A DNA stretch of 64,000 bases, from the NCBI GenBank assembly GCA_003024985.2, contig PXIH01S0000150.1; one strand, written 5' to 3'. Origin of the DNA: Euperipatoides rowelli. Taxonomy: Eukaryota > Onychophora > Udeonychophora > Euonychophora > Peripatopsidae. Positions 56,534-64,000 of this stretch are shown here, piece by piece. A model generated the notes under the pieces. The model had not been told where the DNA came from, did not search any database, and saw only the letters and a list, made by a program, of their open reading frames with translations. The number at the start of each line of letters is the position of its first letter. The first letter of the stretch is position 1. The translations under genes and the position numbers were made by a program.

Positions 56534-57427
56534 CTAATCAAACAATTCGTGATAATATTCAGGAACCCAAGTTTTAACTAACTCATTATTATTTTTAACA
56601 AATTCTAATGCATGCTCATATTCTTTACCAGGATCATTCTCATTTTGATCTATTAAAGGCAATATATGAGAATTACTCCAGTTAAAATGATCTAGAACAT
56701 AGTAAGCATCTGGATCATCATCATCAAATTTAAGTCTCACCAATGTATTAACAGTTTCATTAGCACCCATAGAAAAATCATAATCTTCTAAAAACTTTAT
56801 ATTATATCTAGAAAATGCCCAATGTGGCATCCAAAGCGGAACTAAAATCCACTTTTTTCTTTTTATTGCCGAATCAAGAGAGGAAAGCATTGCAGCTTCA
56901 CTTGAAGACACAAGTTCATATTCTTTCTCTAGTTCATAGTGCTTTAAAGTCTCCTCAGTTATAAGCTGAGTACCTGCCCCTGCATCAATTCCTATCATCT
57001 TATTACCAAAATTTCTACCATGACCCCTTAGATCTGCTATGCTATTTATTGGAACATACGAAGGAACTACAAAACCCTGCTTAGTTCCTTCGTAGTTTGG
57101 TCCTAAATCAACAAATTTATCTTTTAATTTTTCATAATAAAACCTGTCTGCTGTTGGAACCCATGCACATACCATGCCATCAACTTTACCTGTTGCCACA
57201 TATTGATACATAATAGCAGCTGTAACAGATAATATATTAACATTATAACCCAGTTTTTCAAAAACAACCTTCAAAACATTTGTAGCAGCTGTTTCTCCAG
57301 CCCAAAAAACATAAGCAAGTATAATATTTTTATTTTTATTACTTTCAAAATTTGCAGTAGCCTTAGGCTTTGAACAACTTATAAAAATTAATATCAAAAA
57401 TACAAATACAATAATATTTTTAACCAT
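56534..57427 (-). CDS. proX: Glycine betaine/L-proline ABC transporter substrate-binding lipoprotein
   Basis: ProX captures compatible solutes outside the inner membrane. The signal peptide ends in a lipobox, LIFISC with Cys at residue 18. The OpuAC/ProX-type body shows ILAYVFWAGETAATNVLKVV, GKVDGMVCAWVPTADRFYYE and WILVPLWMPHWAFSRYNIKF with the aromatic residues typical of a quaternary-amine cage. Length 297 fits. It is the last gene of proV-proW-proX. Confidence 0.93.
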   Translation of the reverse strand: MVKNIIVFVFLILIFISCSKPKATANFESNKNKNIILAYVFWAGETAATNVLKVVFEKLGYNVNILSVTAAIMYQYVATGKVDGMVCAWVPTADRFYYEKLKDKFVDLGPNYEGTKQGFVVPSYVPINSIADLRGHGRNFGNKMIGIDAGAGTQLITEETLKHYELEKEYELVSSSEAAMLSSLDSAIKRKKWILVPLWMPHWAFSRYNIKFLEDYDFSMGANETVNTLVRLKFDDDDPDAYYVLDHFNWSNSHILPLIDQNENDPGKEYEHALEFVKNNNELVKTWVPEYYHELFD

Positions 57428-57437
57428 AACTATTTCT

Positions 57438-58337
57438 TCACCGATTATTATATAGTTCTAAAAACTTTTTGAACTTATTTTCTTGTCTCTTAAAGTTACT
57501 TGTATTTAAATAACTAAACCTAATAAAAATTGCCCTCATTACTCGATCTAAAATAACTGCAATAGAAACAACTGCAAGCCCTGAAACTAATCCTTCACCA
57601 AAAGCTAAACGTTGAACTGAATAAATAACTTGCTTACCAAGCCCTGAAGAACCAACCATTGCAGCAATTACAATCATAGATATAGCCATCATTATTGACT
57701 GATTCATTCCTTCAATAATACTCTGTAAAGAAAGAGGTATTTGAATCCTAAGTAATATTCTTAAATCACTACTACCAAAAGACTTAGCCGCCTCTATTAC
57801 CTCCTGTGAAACTTGAATAATTCCTAGTCTAGTATAACGTATTAAAGGAGGCATTGCAAAAATCACTGTAGCAAAAATAGCTGCAATTGTCCCCATTCCA
57901 AAAAATGGAATAGCTGGTATCAAGTATATAAAAGGAGGCATTGCTTGCATAAAATCCAATATTACTTTTAAGAAATTAAAAAATTTCGGACAATAACCAG
58001 CAATAATTCCGATTGGAATACCTATTAATAATGAAAAAAAAACAGAAACAAAAATTATAGCAACAGTATCCATGGATATTTCCCAAAGATCAAAATATAG
58101 AATAAACAAAAATCCAGGCAATATTGAGAACAAAATACTTCTTTTTAAGAATAAAAAACAAATTAAAGAAATCAAAATAATAAAGAAAATAGGATTAATT
58201 GAAATTAAAACACCTTTTAGTCCTTCATATAAAAAAATGATACTTTTAGAAAAAAAACCATTATTGCTATTAGAATAGTTTTGAACTAAGAAATCAAAAA
58301 AAGCATCTAACATATTTATAATAACATCTTTACTCAT
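57438..58337 (-). CDS. proW: Glycine betaine/L-proline ABC transporter permease
   Basis: This inner-membrane permease has about six or seven membrane segments. The binding-protein-dependent transport signature (EAAKSFGSSDLRILLRIQIPLS) with its EAA motif contacts ProV. Following it are GMNQSIMMAISMIVIAAMVG and GKQVIYSVQRLAFGEGLVSG, both characteristic of ProW/OpuAB. Length 299 is normal. It lies seven bases from proV. Confidence 0.95.
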   Translation of the reverse strand: MSKDVIINMLDAFFDFLVQNYSNSNNGFFSKSIIFLYEGLKGVLISINPIFFIILISLICFLFLKRSILFSILPGFLFILYFDLWEISMDTVAIIFVSVFFSLLIGIPIGIIAGYCPKFFNFLKVILDFMQAMPPFIYLIPAIPFFGMGTIAAIFATVIFAMPPLIRYTRLGIIQVSQEVIEAAKSFGSSDLRILLRIQIPLSLQSIIEGMNQSIMMAISMIVIAAMVGSSGLGKQVIYSVQRLAFGEGLVSGLAVVSIAVILDRVMRAIFIRFSYLNTSNFKRQENKFKKFLELYNNR

Positions 58338-58344
58338 TAAAACT

Positions 58345-59472
58345 CTATTTTATCAATAAATTAACAATTTTTTTCAAATCAACATATCCTATGATTTTAT
58401 AGTTTTCTTCTATTAATAAATAATTTTTTGAATTTAAATATTGGACTATATTCTTTATTTCACTATTAATGTCAATATCTAAACACAAAACTTTATTGTA
58501 AGTCTCATTCATACTTCTGTTATATACTATAAATTCATCATTTTCCTTATTAATTATAACATTGAAATTAGAGTTTTGGAAAGAATGAGCAGTACCTAAT
58601 AAAAAATTAGTCTCTAAAACATCCTTAATTTTTAAAATACTCAAAATTGGTAGATTTTTTAAAAAATCTCTTATAAAATCTGTTTTGGGGTGTTCAAGAA
58701 TATCTAAAGGTTTACCAACTTGAATTATCTCCCCATCTTTCATAAATGCGATTCTATGCCCCAATTTAAAGGCTTCAATCAAATCATGAGTAATAAATAC
58801 CACTGTTTTTTGTAACTTACAGACTAATTTTACAAGCTCTGATTGCATTTCATTTCTGGTTAAAGGATCAAGAGCAGAAAAAGCCTCATCCATAAGTAAA
58901 ATATCAGGATCAACAACTAAAGCACGTGCTATTCCAACACGTTGTTTCATTCCACCTGAAAGTTCATTAATATATTTATATTCCGAAGTCTCAAGACCCA
59001 CAAATTTTAAAATCTCTCTAGCTCTTTCAATTCTAAGTTTTTTAGGCACTCTTTTAACTTCAAGCCCATAAGTAACATTTTTTATAACATTTCTATGTGG
59101 CAATAGTCCAAAATTCTGAAAAACCATAGCAAACTTATTTTTTCTAAGATTTGATAAGTCTCTCTTATTAATTTCATTAATTTCCATCCCATCAACTAAA
59201 ACAGACCCTGCATCAATCTTATAAATACCATTTAAACATCTAATAAAAGTAGATTTACCACAACCAGATACTCCCATAATAATTAGAATTTCATTTTTAT
59301 AAATATCCAAATTAATATTGGAATTTGCAATAAAAATAGAATATTTTTTATAAATTTCTTCTCTATTAACGCCATCCCTATACGCACATATAGCATTATC
59401 AATATGTTTTTTGTTATAATGATTATAGAAAGTCTTATATAATCCTTTAACCTTAACGATCATGTTCTCCAA
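58345..59472 (-). CDS. proV: Glycine betaine/L-proline ABC transporter ATPase
   Basis: The ATPase drives import by ProW. The Walker A motif GVSGCGKST is near residues 67-75, the signature is ELSGGMKQRVGIARAL, Walker B is DILLMDEAFSALD and the switch His is in VFITHD. The C-terminal ~100 residues would be the CBS-type osmosensing region, though only weakly recognisable. The long N-terminal segment before the first strand (~50 residues) is as in ProV/OpuAA. It is the first gene of proVWX. Confidence 0.96.
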   Translation of the reverse strand: MENMIVKVKGLYKTFYNHYNKKHIDNAICAYRDGVNREEIYKKYSIFIANSNINLDIYKNEILIIMGVSGCGKSTFIRCLNGIYKIDAGSVLVDGMEINEINKRDLSNLRKNKFAMVFQNFGLLPHRNVIKNVTYGLEVKRVPKKLRIERAREILKFVGLETSEYKYINELSGGMKQRVGIARALVVDPDILLMDEAFSALDPLTRNEMQSELVKLVCKLQKTVVFITHDLIEAFKLGHRIAFMKDGEIIQVGKPLDILEHPKTDFIRDFLKNLPILSILKIKDVLETNFLLGTAHSFQNSNFNVIINKENDEFIVYNRSMNETYNKVLCLDIDINSEIKNIVQYLNSKNYLLIEENYKIIGYVDLKKIVNLLIK

Positions 59473-59551
59473 AAAGAACTCCTAGTACTACTACTTTTTG
59501 CTAATTTTAACTATATTAATATTATAGAACCTAGTTCATTACTAGAAAACA

Positions 59552-59587
59552 TAAAACATAGAGGATTAATTAATCCTCTATGTTTTA
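59552..59587 (-). terminator. Rho-independent terminator of flaB
   Basis: A 36-base perfect inverted repeat (TAAAACATAGAGGATTAA and its complement, no spacer) lies 24 bases after the flaB stop. On the minus strand it is followed by a T-rich stretch (TGTTTTC). This is a strong terminator, as expected for an abundant monocistronic message. Confidence 0.85.
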
Positions 59588-59610
59588 AAATATTAAAATT
59601 AATTATAATC

Positions 59611-60618
59611 CTACAAAGATCTCAACAAGGATAGAACACTCTGTGGTGTTTGATTAGCTTGTGCTAACATTGCCATTGAAGATTGAACTAATATGTTATT
59701 TTTAGTTAATTCAACAACTTTTTGAGACATACTTGCATCTCTTAATCTTGATTCTGAATCTGTTAAGTTTTCTATCGCATAATCAGTACTTCTTTTAATG
59801 CTTTCAAGTCTGTTCTGAAAAGCACCAAGATTAGATCTCTGGTCTACTACCATTCTCATTGCACCATCAATCTTACCAAGTGAAGTATTAGCATCTATTG
59901 CTGTCAAAATGTTTATTGGAGAACTTACACCCATACTACTTTGAGCAGTTACTGGTGCTGGTGCTTCACCATTTTGTCCAGCTGTTTGAGCAGGAGCAGC
60001 TTGAGCTGTTTGACCTTCACTTAAAAAAAGGTTATTTACATCTGAAGCATAAATATTTACAGCAATAGCTTCATCTTGATTTGCACCAACGTGTACTCTC
60101 AACGTCCATGAAGCTTGTGCATTTTCTAATGAATGTGGAGCATTAATTTTTGCTGGTTGCATTCCAAGTTCTTCAGCTGATTTTACATTTTGTGCTGCGG
60201 ATTCTGGTGATAGCATGTGCATTTTATTATACTGAGCTTGTGCAGCAATTCTGTTAATTTCATCTGTTAACTGCTCAACTTCAACTTGAATAGCACCTCT
60301 ATCTTCATCAGCATATGTACCATTGGCAGATTGAACAGCAAGTTGCTTCATTCTAATGAGAATTGATGAAAGTTCATTTAAGTGCCCTTCTGTTGTTTGA
60401 ACAAAAGCAATAGCATTACTTGTATTACTAGAAGCTTGGATTAAACCTCTAACTTGCGCATATGTTTTATCAGCTACTGCTAAACCAGCAGCGTTATCAG
60501 CTGCACGATTAATGTCCAAGCCACTTGAAAGCTTTTCCATATCTTTTGACTGAGCAAGTACATTTTTACTAATAAAACGATTAGTATTAATCGCAGGTAA
60601 ATTATGATTAATTATCAT
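59611..60618 (-). CDS. flaB: Periplasmic flagellin core protein FlaB
   Basis: FlaB forms the core of the periplasmic flagellar filament. The N-terminal D0/D1 helices (MEKLSSGLDINRAADNAAGL; QLTDEINRIAAQAQYNKMHM) and the C-terminal helix pair (LGAFQNRLESIKRSTDYAIE; AMLAQANQTPQSVLSLLR) are present. The central ~190-240 region has the Ala/Gln/Pro-rich insert characteristic of Borrelia flagellins (QTAQAAPAQTAGQNGEAPAP). Length 335 is usual. GGAGG lies nine bases before the ATG. The first ~110 and last ~50 residues look more divergent from other Borrelia FlaB than the middle does. Confidence 0.96.
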   Translation of the reverse strand: MIINHNLPAINTNRFISKNVLAQSKDMEKLSSGLDINRAADNAAGLAVADKTYAQVRGLIQASSNTSNAIAFVQTTEGHLNELSSILIRMKQLAVQSANGTYADEDRGAIQVEVEQLTDEINRIAAQAQYNKMHMLSPESAAQNVKSAEELGMQPAKINAPHSLENAQASWTLRVHVGANQDEAIAVNIYASDVNNLFLSEGQTAQAAPAQTAGQNGEAPAPVTAQSSMGVSSPINILTAIDANTSLGKIDGAMRMVVDQRSNLGAFQNRLESIKRSTDYAIENLTDSESRLRDASMSQKVVELTKNNILVQSSMAMLAQANQTPQSVLSLLRSL

Positions 60619-60659
60619 ATTTGTATTCCTCCATTATAAAAATTTAAATAAATTTTTTT

Positions 60660-60665
60660 ATTATA
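60660..60665 (-). promoter_or_regulatory. Probable -10 element of flaB
   Basis: A perfect TATAAT on the minus strand lies 41 bases before the flaB start codon. No good -35 hexamer is seen at 16-18 bases, so either the spacing is unusual or other contacts compensate. Confidence 0.45.
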
Positions 60666-60933
60666 TACAAAGACTAACACAGAGAATGTGAAAAATCAAC
60701 TATTTTAAAACTTTTCTAATTAACTTAACTAAAAGTATAACTAAATTAAACATAAAAACAAGTAAATTATTGCCTTTTAAATACATGTAATATATATTAT
60801 CTATAATAATTATCTTACGTAGTATTTTTACTACTATCATATTTAATCTATAACTTAATTATTAATTCTTTATACATAAAACCTCTTTTTTATTCAAATA
60901 AAATTTCATATAATTTTATAATCGAGGTAATAA
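60666..60933. other. AT-rich divergent intergenic region between flaB and thyX
   Basis: No gene is seen on either strand in this ~270-base AT-rich stretch. It must contain the upstream flaB promoter elements and the thyX promoter. TATAAT at 60917-60922 is too close to the thyX start to leave room for its GAGG site, so the thyX promoter is unresolved. Confidence 0.5.
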
Positions 60934-61791
60934 ATGATAAAAGTGAAAATCATAGCAGACTCTTTAGCCCCTTCAAACATTAGACTAACTACATTTGTAC
61001 TAATATATCCTAGATTTATACACTCTGAATTCATGACACATCGCGTTTTTTCACGTAATTCATCAAGCTCCAGGGCTATTCCTGTTGTTAAACAGATTGA
61101 GGAAATAAAGGCTAATCCTGCAATTCCTTTAATATTTAAAAAAAATAAGCAAGGAATGCAAGGTGGAGAACCTATTGAAAAACAAGACGCTGCAATTGAA
61201 GCTTGGCTTTCAGGATGTAATAAAGCCATTGAAGTCGCAGAGCAATTAATAAAAATGGATGTACATAAACAACATGTTAATCGAATTCTTGAACCCTTTG
61301 CTCACATCACTGTAGTAGTCACAGCTACAAGTTGGGATAATTTTTTTGCTTTAAGATATCATCCAGATGCTCAACCAGAAATTTATGAATTAGCCAAACA
61401 AATGTGGAAAATTTACTCAACTAATAAAGCTGAAAATTTAGAAGAAGGCAAATGGCATTTACCCTTCATAAATGAACAAGACTATCTAGAAATTTCCTCT
61501 GCAAAAAACACCTCGGATCCAAAAATACTTAATAAAATTCTTATTAAACGTTCTGTTGCTAGGTGTGCTCGTGTTTCATACAAAAACCATAATGGGACAA
61601 ATGCTACAATAGAGCAGGATGAACGGCTTTATAAACTACTTATAGGAAATTCACCTGTACATGCTTCTCCTGCTGAACATCAAGCTATGGCTATTGGAGA
61701 TCCTAAAGTACATTCTGGGAATTTAAGAGGTTGGATTCAGTATAGAAAAACATTAGAAGGTGAAAGTATTTCTAAATTCAATAGCCTATAA
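60934..61791 (+). CDS. thyX: Flavin-dependent thymidylate synthase (ThyX), long phage-like form
   Basis: ThyX makes dTMP from dUMP using FAD, NADPH and methylene-tetrahydrofolate. The family motif RHRxxSxNxxSxR appears as HRVFSRNSSSSR near residues 36-47. Other typical segments are KQHVNRILEPFAHITVVVTA, TSWDNFFALRYHPDAQPEI and SVARCARVSY, which belong to the ~280-residue form common in phages and some bacteria. It is intact, with CGAGG upstream. In Lyme Borrelia thyX is on a plasmid (remembered), so this chromosomal site is notable. Confidence 0.9.
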   Translation: MIKVKIIADSLAPSNIRLTTFVLIYPRFIHSEFMTHRVFSRNSSSSRAIPVVKQIEEIKANPAIPLIFKKNKQGMQGGEPIEKQDAAIEAWLSGCNKAIEVAEQLIKMDVHKQHVNRILEPFAHITVVVTATSWDNFFALRYHPDAQPEIYELAKQMWKIYSTNKAENLEEGKWHLPFINEQDYLEISSAKNTSDPKILNKILIKRSVARCARVSYKNHNGTNATIEQDERLYKLLIGNSPVHASPAEHQAMAIGDPKVHSGNLRGWIQYRKTLEGESISKFNSL

Positions 61792-61910
61792 AACTATTTT
61801 ATATAGCTTAAGCATTTTAAAACAAAACTCAGTACTACTTTAATGCATGAAAATCAACAAATTTATATGTATAATATTAAATAACATGTATAATATGGAA
61901 AGGTAATATC

Positions 61911-63920
61911 ATGAAGGGTTTTTTCATACCTGGCGTAGAAAATAGATATAACACAAAAGAAACAAAAGAAGCAATGTTAGGACCTGAGAAAAAAAAAATA
62001 GATTCAGCTCAAGAAAAGTTGAAAAGCTATGAACAAGAAAACAAAGCTTGGCAAATCTTAAATAAAAAAATGAATAATCTAAATTCAATAGCCAAGGAAC
62101 TAAGTTCTTTAAACAGTCCTTTTAACCAAATGGGGGGATTTTCTAGTGATGACAACATACTAACATTATCAACACAAATTGCAGCAAAAAAAGGTGAATA
62201 TCAAATTGATGTTAACAAAATTGCAAGTGCTGACATTTTTTTATCTAAAGACTTTAAAACAAATGAAATTGAAATACCAAAAGGAAACTATACCTTTTTA
62301 ATTGGTAAAAAAGAAATCAAGATAAAAAATGATGGTAATATAAACCTTCTAATAGCAGACATAAATAAAAATGGAAAAGACTTTTTAACTGCCAAAATTG
62401 TTAAAAGTGATTTAAAAGGCAATAGTAAACTAATATTAGAATCTTTACAGAAAGGTAAAGAAAATCAACTTATTCTCAAAGACAAGGCATTCGAACTTGC
62501 TCAACAAATAGAAATGTTAGGAGAATTTCAAACAAATTTTATACCAGTACTTGAAAAAACTGTAAAAGAACAAATGAGTAAACAAAATAATATTAATTTT
62601 GCTGAAAATATGCTAATCCTAAATCCCTTGTCAGAATTATCAATACGCATACCAGAAGATATATTAATAACAAAAAAAACAAAAATAAAATTTTCGATTA
62701 AATATGAAGATTCAGATATACAAGAAAAAAATAATAAAATTATATTTAAACCAGGTGAAACAAGCTTTCAAGACGCAAAAGTTGAAAGTGAAGAAAGTAT
62801 AGTTGACTTTGAATCAAATGAAAATAAACAATTAGAAGAAAAAACATATATATCAATTAACTTACTTAAGCTATACGGAAAAGAAAATCTATTTGAACCT
62901 GATTTAATCAATGTTTCAAGCCAATTTGAAGAAATGCAAATTGAAATAGGCAATAAACTATCTGATCTTGAAGAATTAGTATTTGAAAACAAGATAAACA
63001 GCAAAGCAATAATAATAAAAAACATTGAAATTTATGACCCTAGGAATCGAGAAGGATATTTACCTTTAAATGCAAAGTCTTTTGCAGAAAATGCCAGAAT
63101 TAAATTAGACGGTGTTGATATTGAACGCAATACCAATCAAATAAAAGATTTAATCCCCAATATAACTCTAACTTTAAAAAACATTTCAGAAAAAACCGTT
63201 ACTGCAAAAGTAAAACCAGATTATGAAGGAATAAAAAATGCATTAACACAATTTTTAATAGCCTACAACGAAGTAGCAGCTCAACTAAACATTACAAGTG
63301 CAAATCAGCAAATATCTGAAAATCAAGAATCGGATATAATTGAAGAAGCAGCAACAGGATCTATTTTAACAGAAAAAGAAAAAGAAGAAGCATATAAAAA
63401 CCTTGGAACATTAAGAACAGAGTTGTTTTTAAAAAATATTATACTACAACTTAATGATATAATGTTTAAACCCTACCAAACAGATGATCCTAATATCTCA
63501 ATGATCAACCAAATTGGAGTTTACACAAATTCCATTTCATCAACAGGCAATTTAAGTAGATACTTAAAACTTAAATATGAAAAATTCAAAGAATTAATAG
63601 AAAATAATTCACTTGCTATCAAAGAATTGTTTTCACAAGATACAAATGGAGATAAAATTATAGATTCTGGACTTGCAAAAGAAATAAGTGACTATTTAAC
63701 GCCGTTCATTAGATTCGGAGGAGTTATAAAGAATAGAATTAAATATTCTGATACTAAAGTTGCAAAACAAAAAGAAACTGTTGAAGATTATAAAACAAAA
63801 TACATAAAAAAAGAAAAAAAAGTTGAAGGAGAACTTAATGCACTTGATAGTGCATTAAAAAAAATGCAAGAACAAAGCAAACAATTAAAATCACTAAACA
63901 TCCAACAAAACAACAATTAA
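61911..63920 (+). CDS. fliD: Flagellar filament cap protein FliD
   Basis: FliD caps the growing filament and folds flagellin. The N-terminal domain (FFIPGVENRYNTKETKEAML, then a coiled coil) and the C-terminal domain (NGDKIIDSGLAKEISDYLTP, then a charged coiled coil ending KSLNIQQNNN) match the family. The middle is a variable region of beta strands (~residues 230-430). Length 669 fits Borrelia FliD. AAAGG precedes the ATG. Two TATAAT-like sites at 61870-61875 and 61889-61894 could serve as -10 elements. Confidence 0.95.
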   Translation: MKGFFIPGVENRYNTKETKEAMLGPEKKKIDSAQEKLKSYEQENKAWQILNKKMNNLNSIAKELSSLNSPFNQMGGFSSDDNILTLSTQIAAKKGEYQIDVNKIASADIFLSKDFKTNEIEIPKGNYTFLIGKKEIKIKNDGNINLLIADINKNGKDFLTAKIVKSDLKGNSKLILESLQKGKENQLILKDKAFELAQQIEMLGEFQTNFIPVLEKTVKEQMSKQNNINFAENMLILNPLSELSIRIPEDILITKKTKIKFSIKYEDSDIQEKNNKIIFKPGETSFQDAKVESEESIVDFESNENKQLEEKTYISINLLKLYGKENLFEPDLINVSSQFEEMQIEIGNKLSDLEELVFENKINSKAIIIKNIEIYDPRNREGYLPLNAKSFAENARIKLDGVDIERNTNQIKDLIPNITLTLKNISEKTVTAKVKPDYEGIKNALTQFLIAYNEVAAQLNITSANQQISENQESDIIEEAATGSILTEKEKEEAYKNLGTLRTELFLKNIILQLNDIMFKPYQTDDPNISMINQIGVYTNSISSTGNLSRYLKLKYEKFKELIENNSLAIKELFSQDTNGDKIIDSGLAKEISDYLTPFIRFGGVIKNRIKYSDTKVAKQKETVEDYKTKYIKKEKKVEGELNALDSALKKMQEQSKQLKSLNIQQNNN

Positions 63921-64000
63921 ACTATATATGTGGTTAATTTATACTTCTTTAAGTAGTAATTGACTTTTCTATCTAAAAGTAATATTATGAAAAAAAAGGA
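63921..64000. other. Right edge after fliD
   Basis: These are 80 AT-rich bases after the fliD stop. An ATG at 63987 followed by Lys codons could open the next gene but is cut after 14 bases and has no clear ribosome binding site. No terminator hairpin is visible. Confidence 0.4.

Overview
The window is AT-rich spirochaete chromosome from the genus Borrelia in the broad sense. The gene order matches, gene for gene over most of its length, the segment of the B. burgdorferi chromosome that runs from lepA (BB0088) to fliD (BB0149). The periplasmic flagellin has the Ala/Gln/Pro-rich insert typical of Borrelia FlaB. Several features differ from Lyme Borrelia: an ogt gene plus a block of decayed DNA where malX (BB0116) normally lies, no acetyl-CoA acetyltransferase gene beside the parvulin gene, a ThyX gene between flaB and fliD, and flagellin ends that look divergent. 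This suggests a relapsing-fever, reptile-associated or otherwise divergent lineage. The species cannot be fixed from the sequence alone. These comparisons rest on remembered gene order, not on a search.

Layout. 1-10.3 kb: a minus-strand V-type ATPase operon (E, an unknown protein, A, B, D, I, K) behind a good sigma70 promoter, followed by a hypothetical gene, lepA and a partial membrane gene at the edge. 10.3-14.8 kb: a tight minus-strand cluster murI-rsgA-mutS2-unknown. 14.8-17 kb: asnS and an Asn-rich exported protein on the plus strand. 17-23 kb: htrA, map, a TPR protein, nusB and a parvulin foldase. 23-28.3 kb: a probable outer-membrane protein, which converges on rpsF-ssb-rpsR-rplI-dnaB at a 56-bp perfect palindrome, then ogt.

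28.3-34.1 kb is a graveyard. It holds no convincing intact large gene, but carries recognisable wrecks: an IS1595-type transposase, a coiled-coil/TM2-domain membrane protein, a ribbon-helix-helix-like protein, a class II HMG-CoA reductase of clearly higher GC, several unrecognised fragments, clustered poly-G/C tracts and a cluster of short dyads.

34.1-55 kb returns to ordinary core chromosome. It has hlyIII, then rseP-cdsA-uppS-frr-tsf-rpsB, three small envelope genes, rpsA-cmk-rluB-scpA-recA-greA, two TPR genes, hisS and a class B penicillin-binding protein. 55-56.5 kb carries the C-terminal half of a long-chain acyl-CoA synthetase, cut by a 310-base run of N. 56.5-59.5 kb is the proXWV glycine betaine/proline-type transporter. 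59.5-64 kb is flaB, thyX and fliD.

Taken together the window covers ion-gradient energetics, translation and replication housekeeping, envelope synthesis and folding, and motility. The non-routine material is the decayed island, the palindrome between convergent genes, the assembly gap and the flaB-thyX-fliD stretch.
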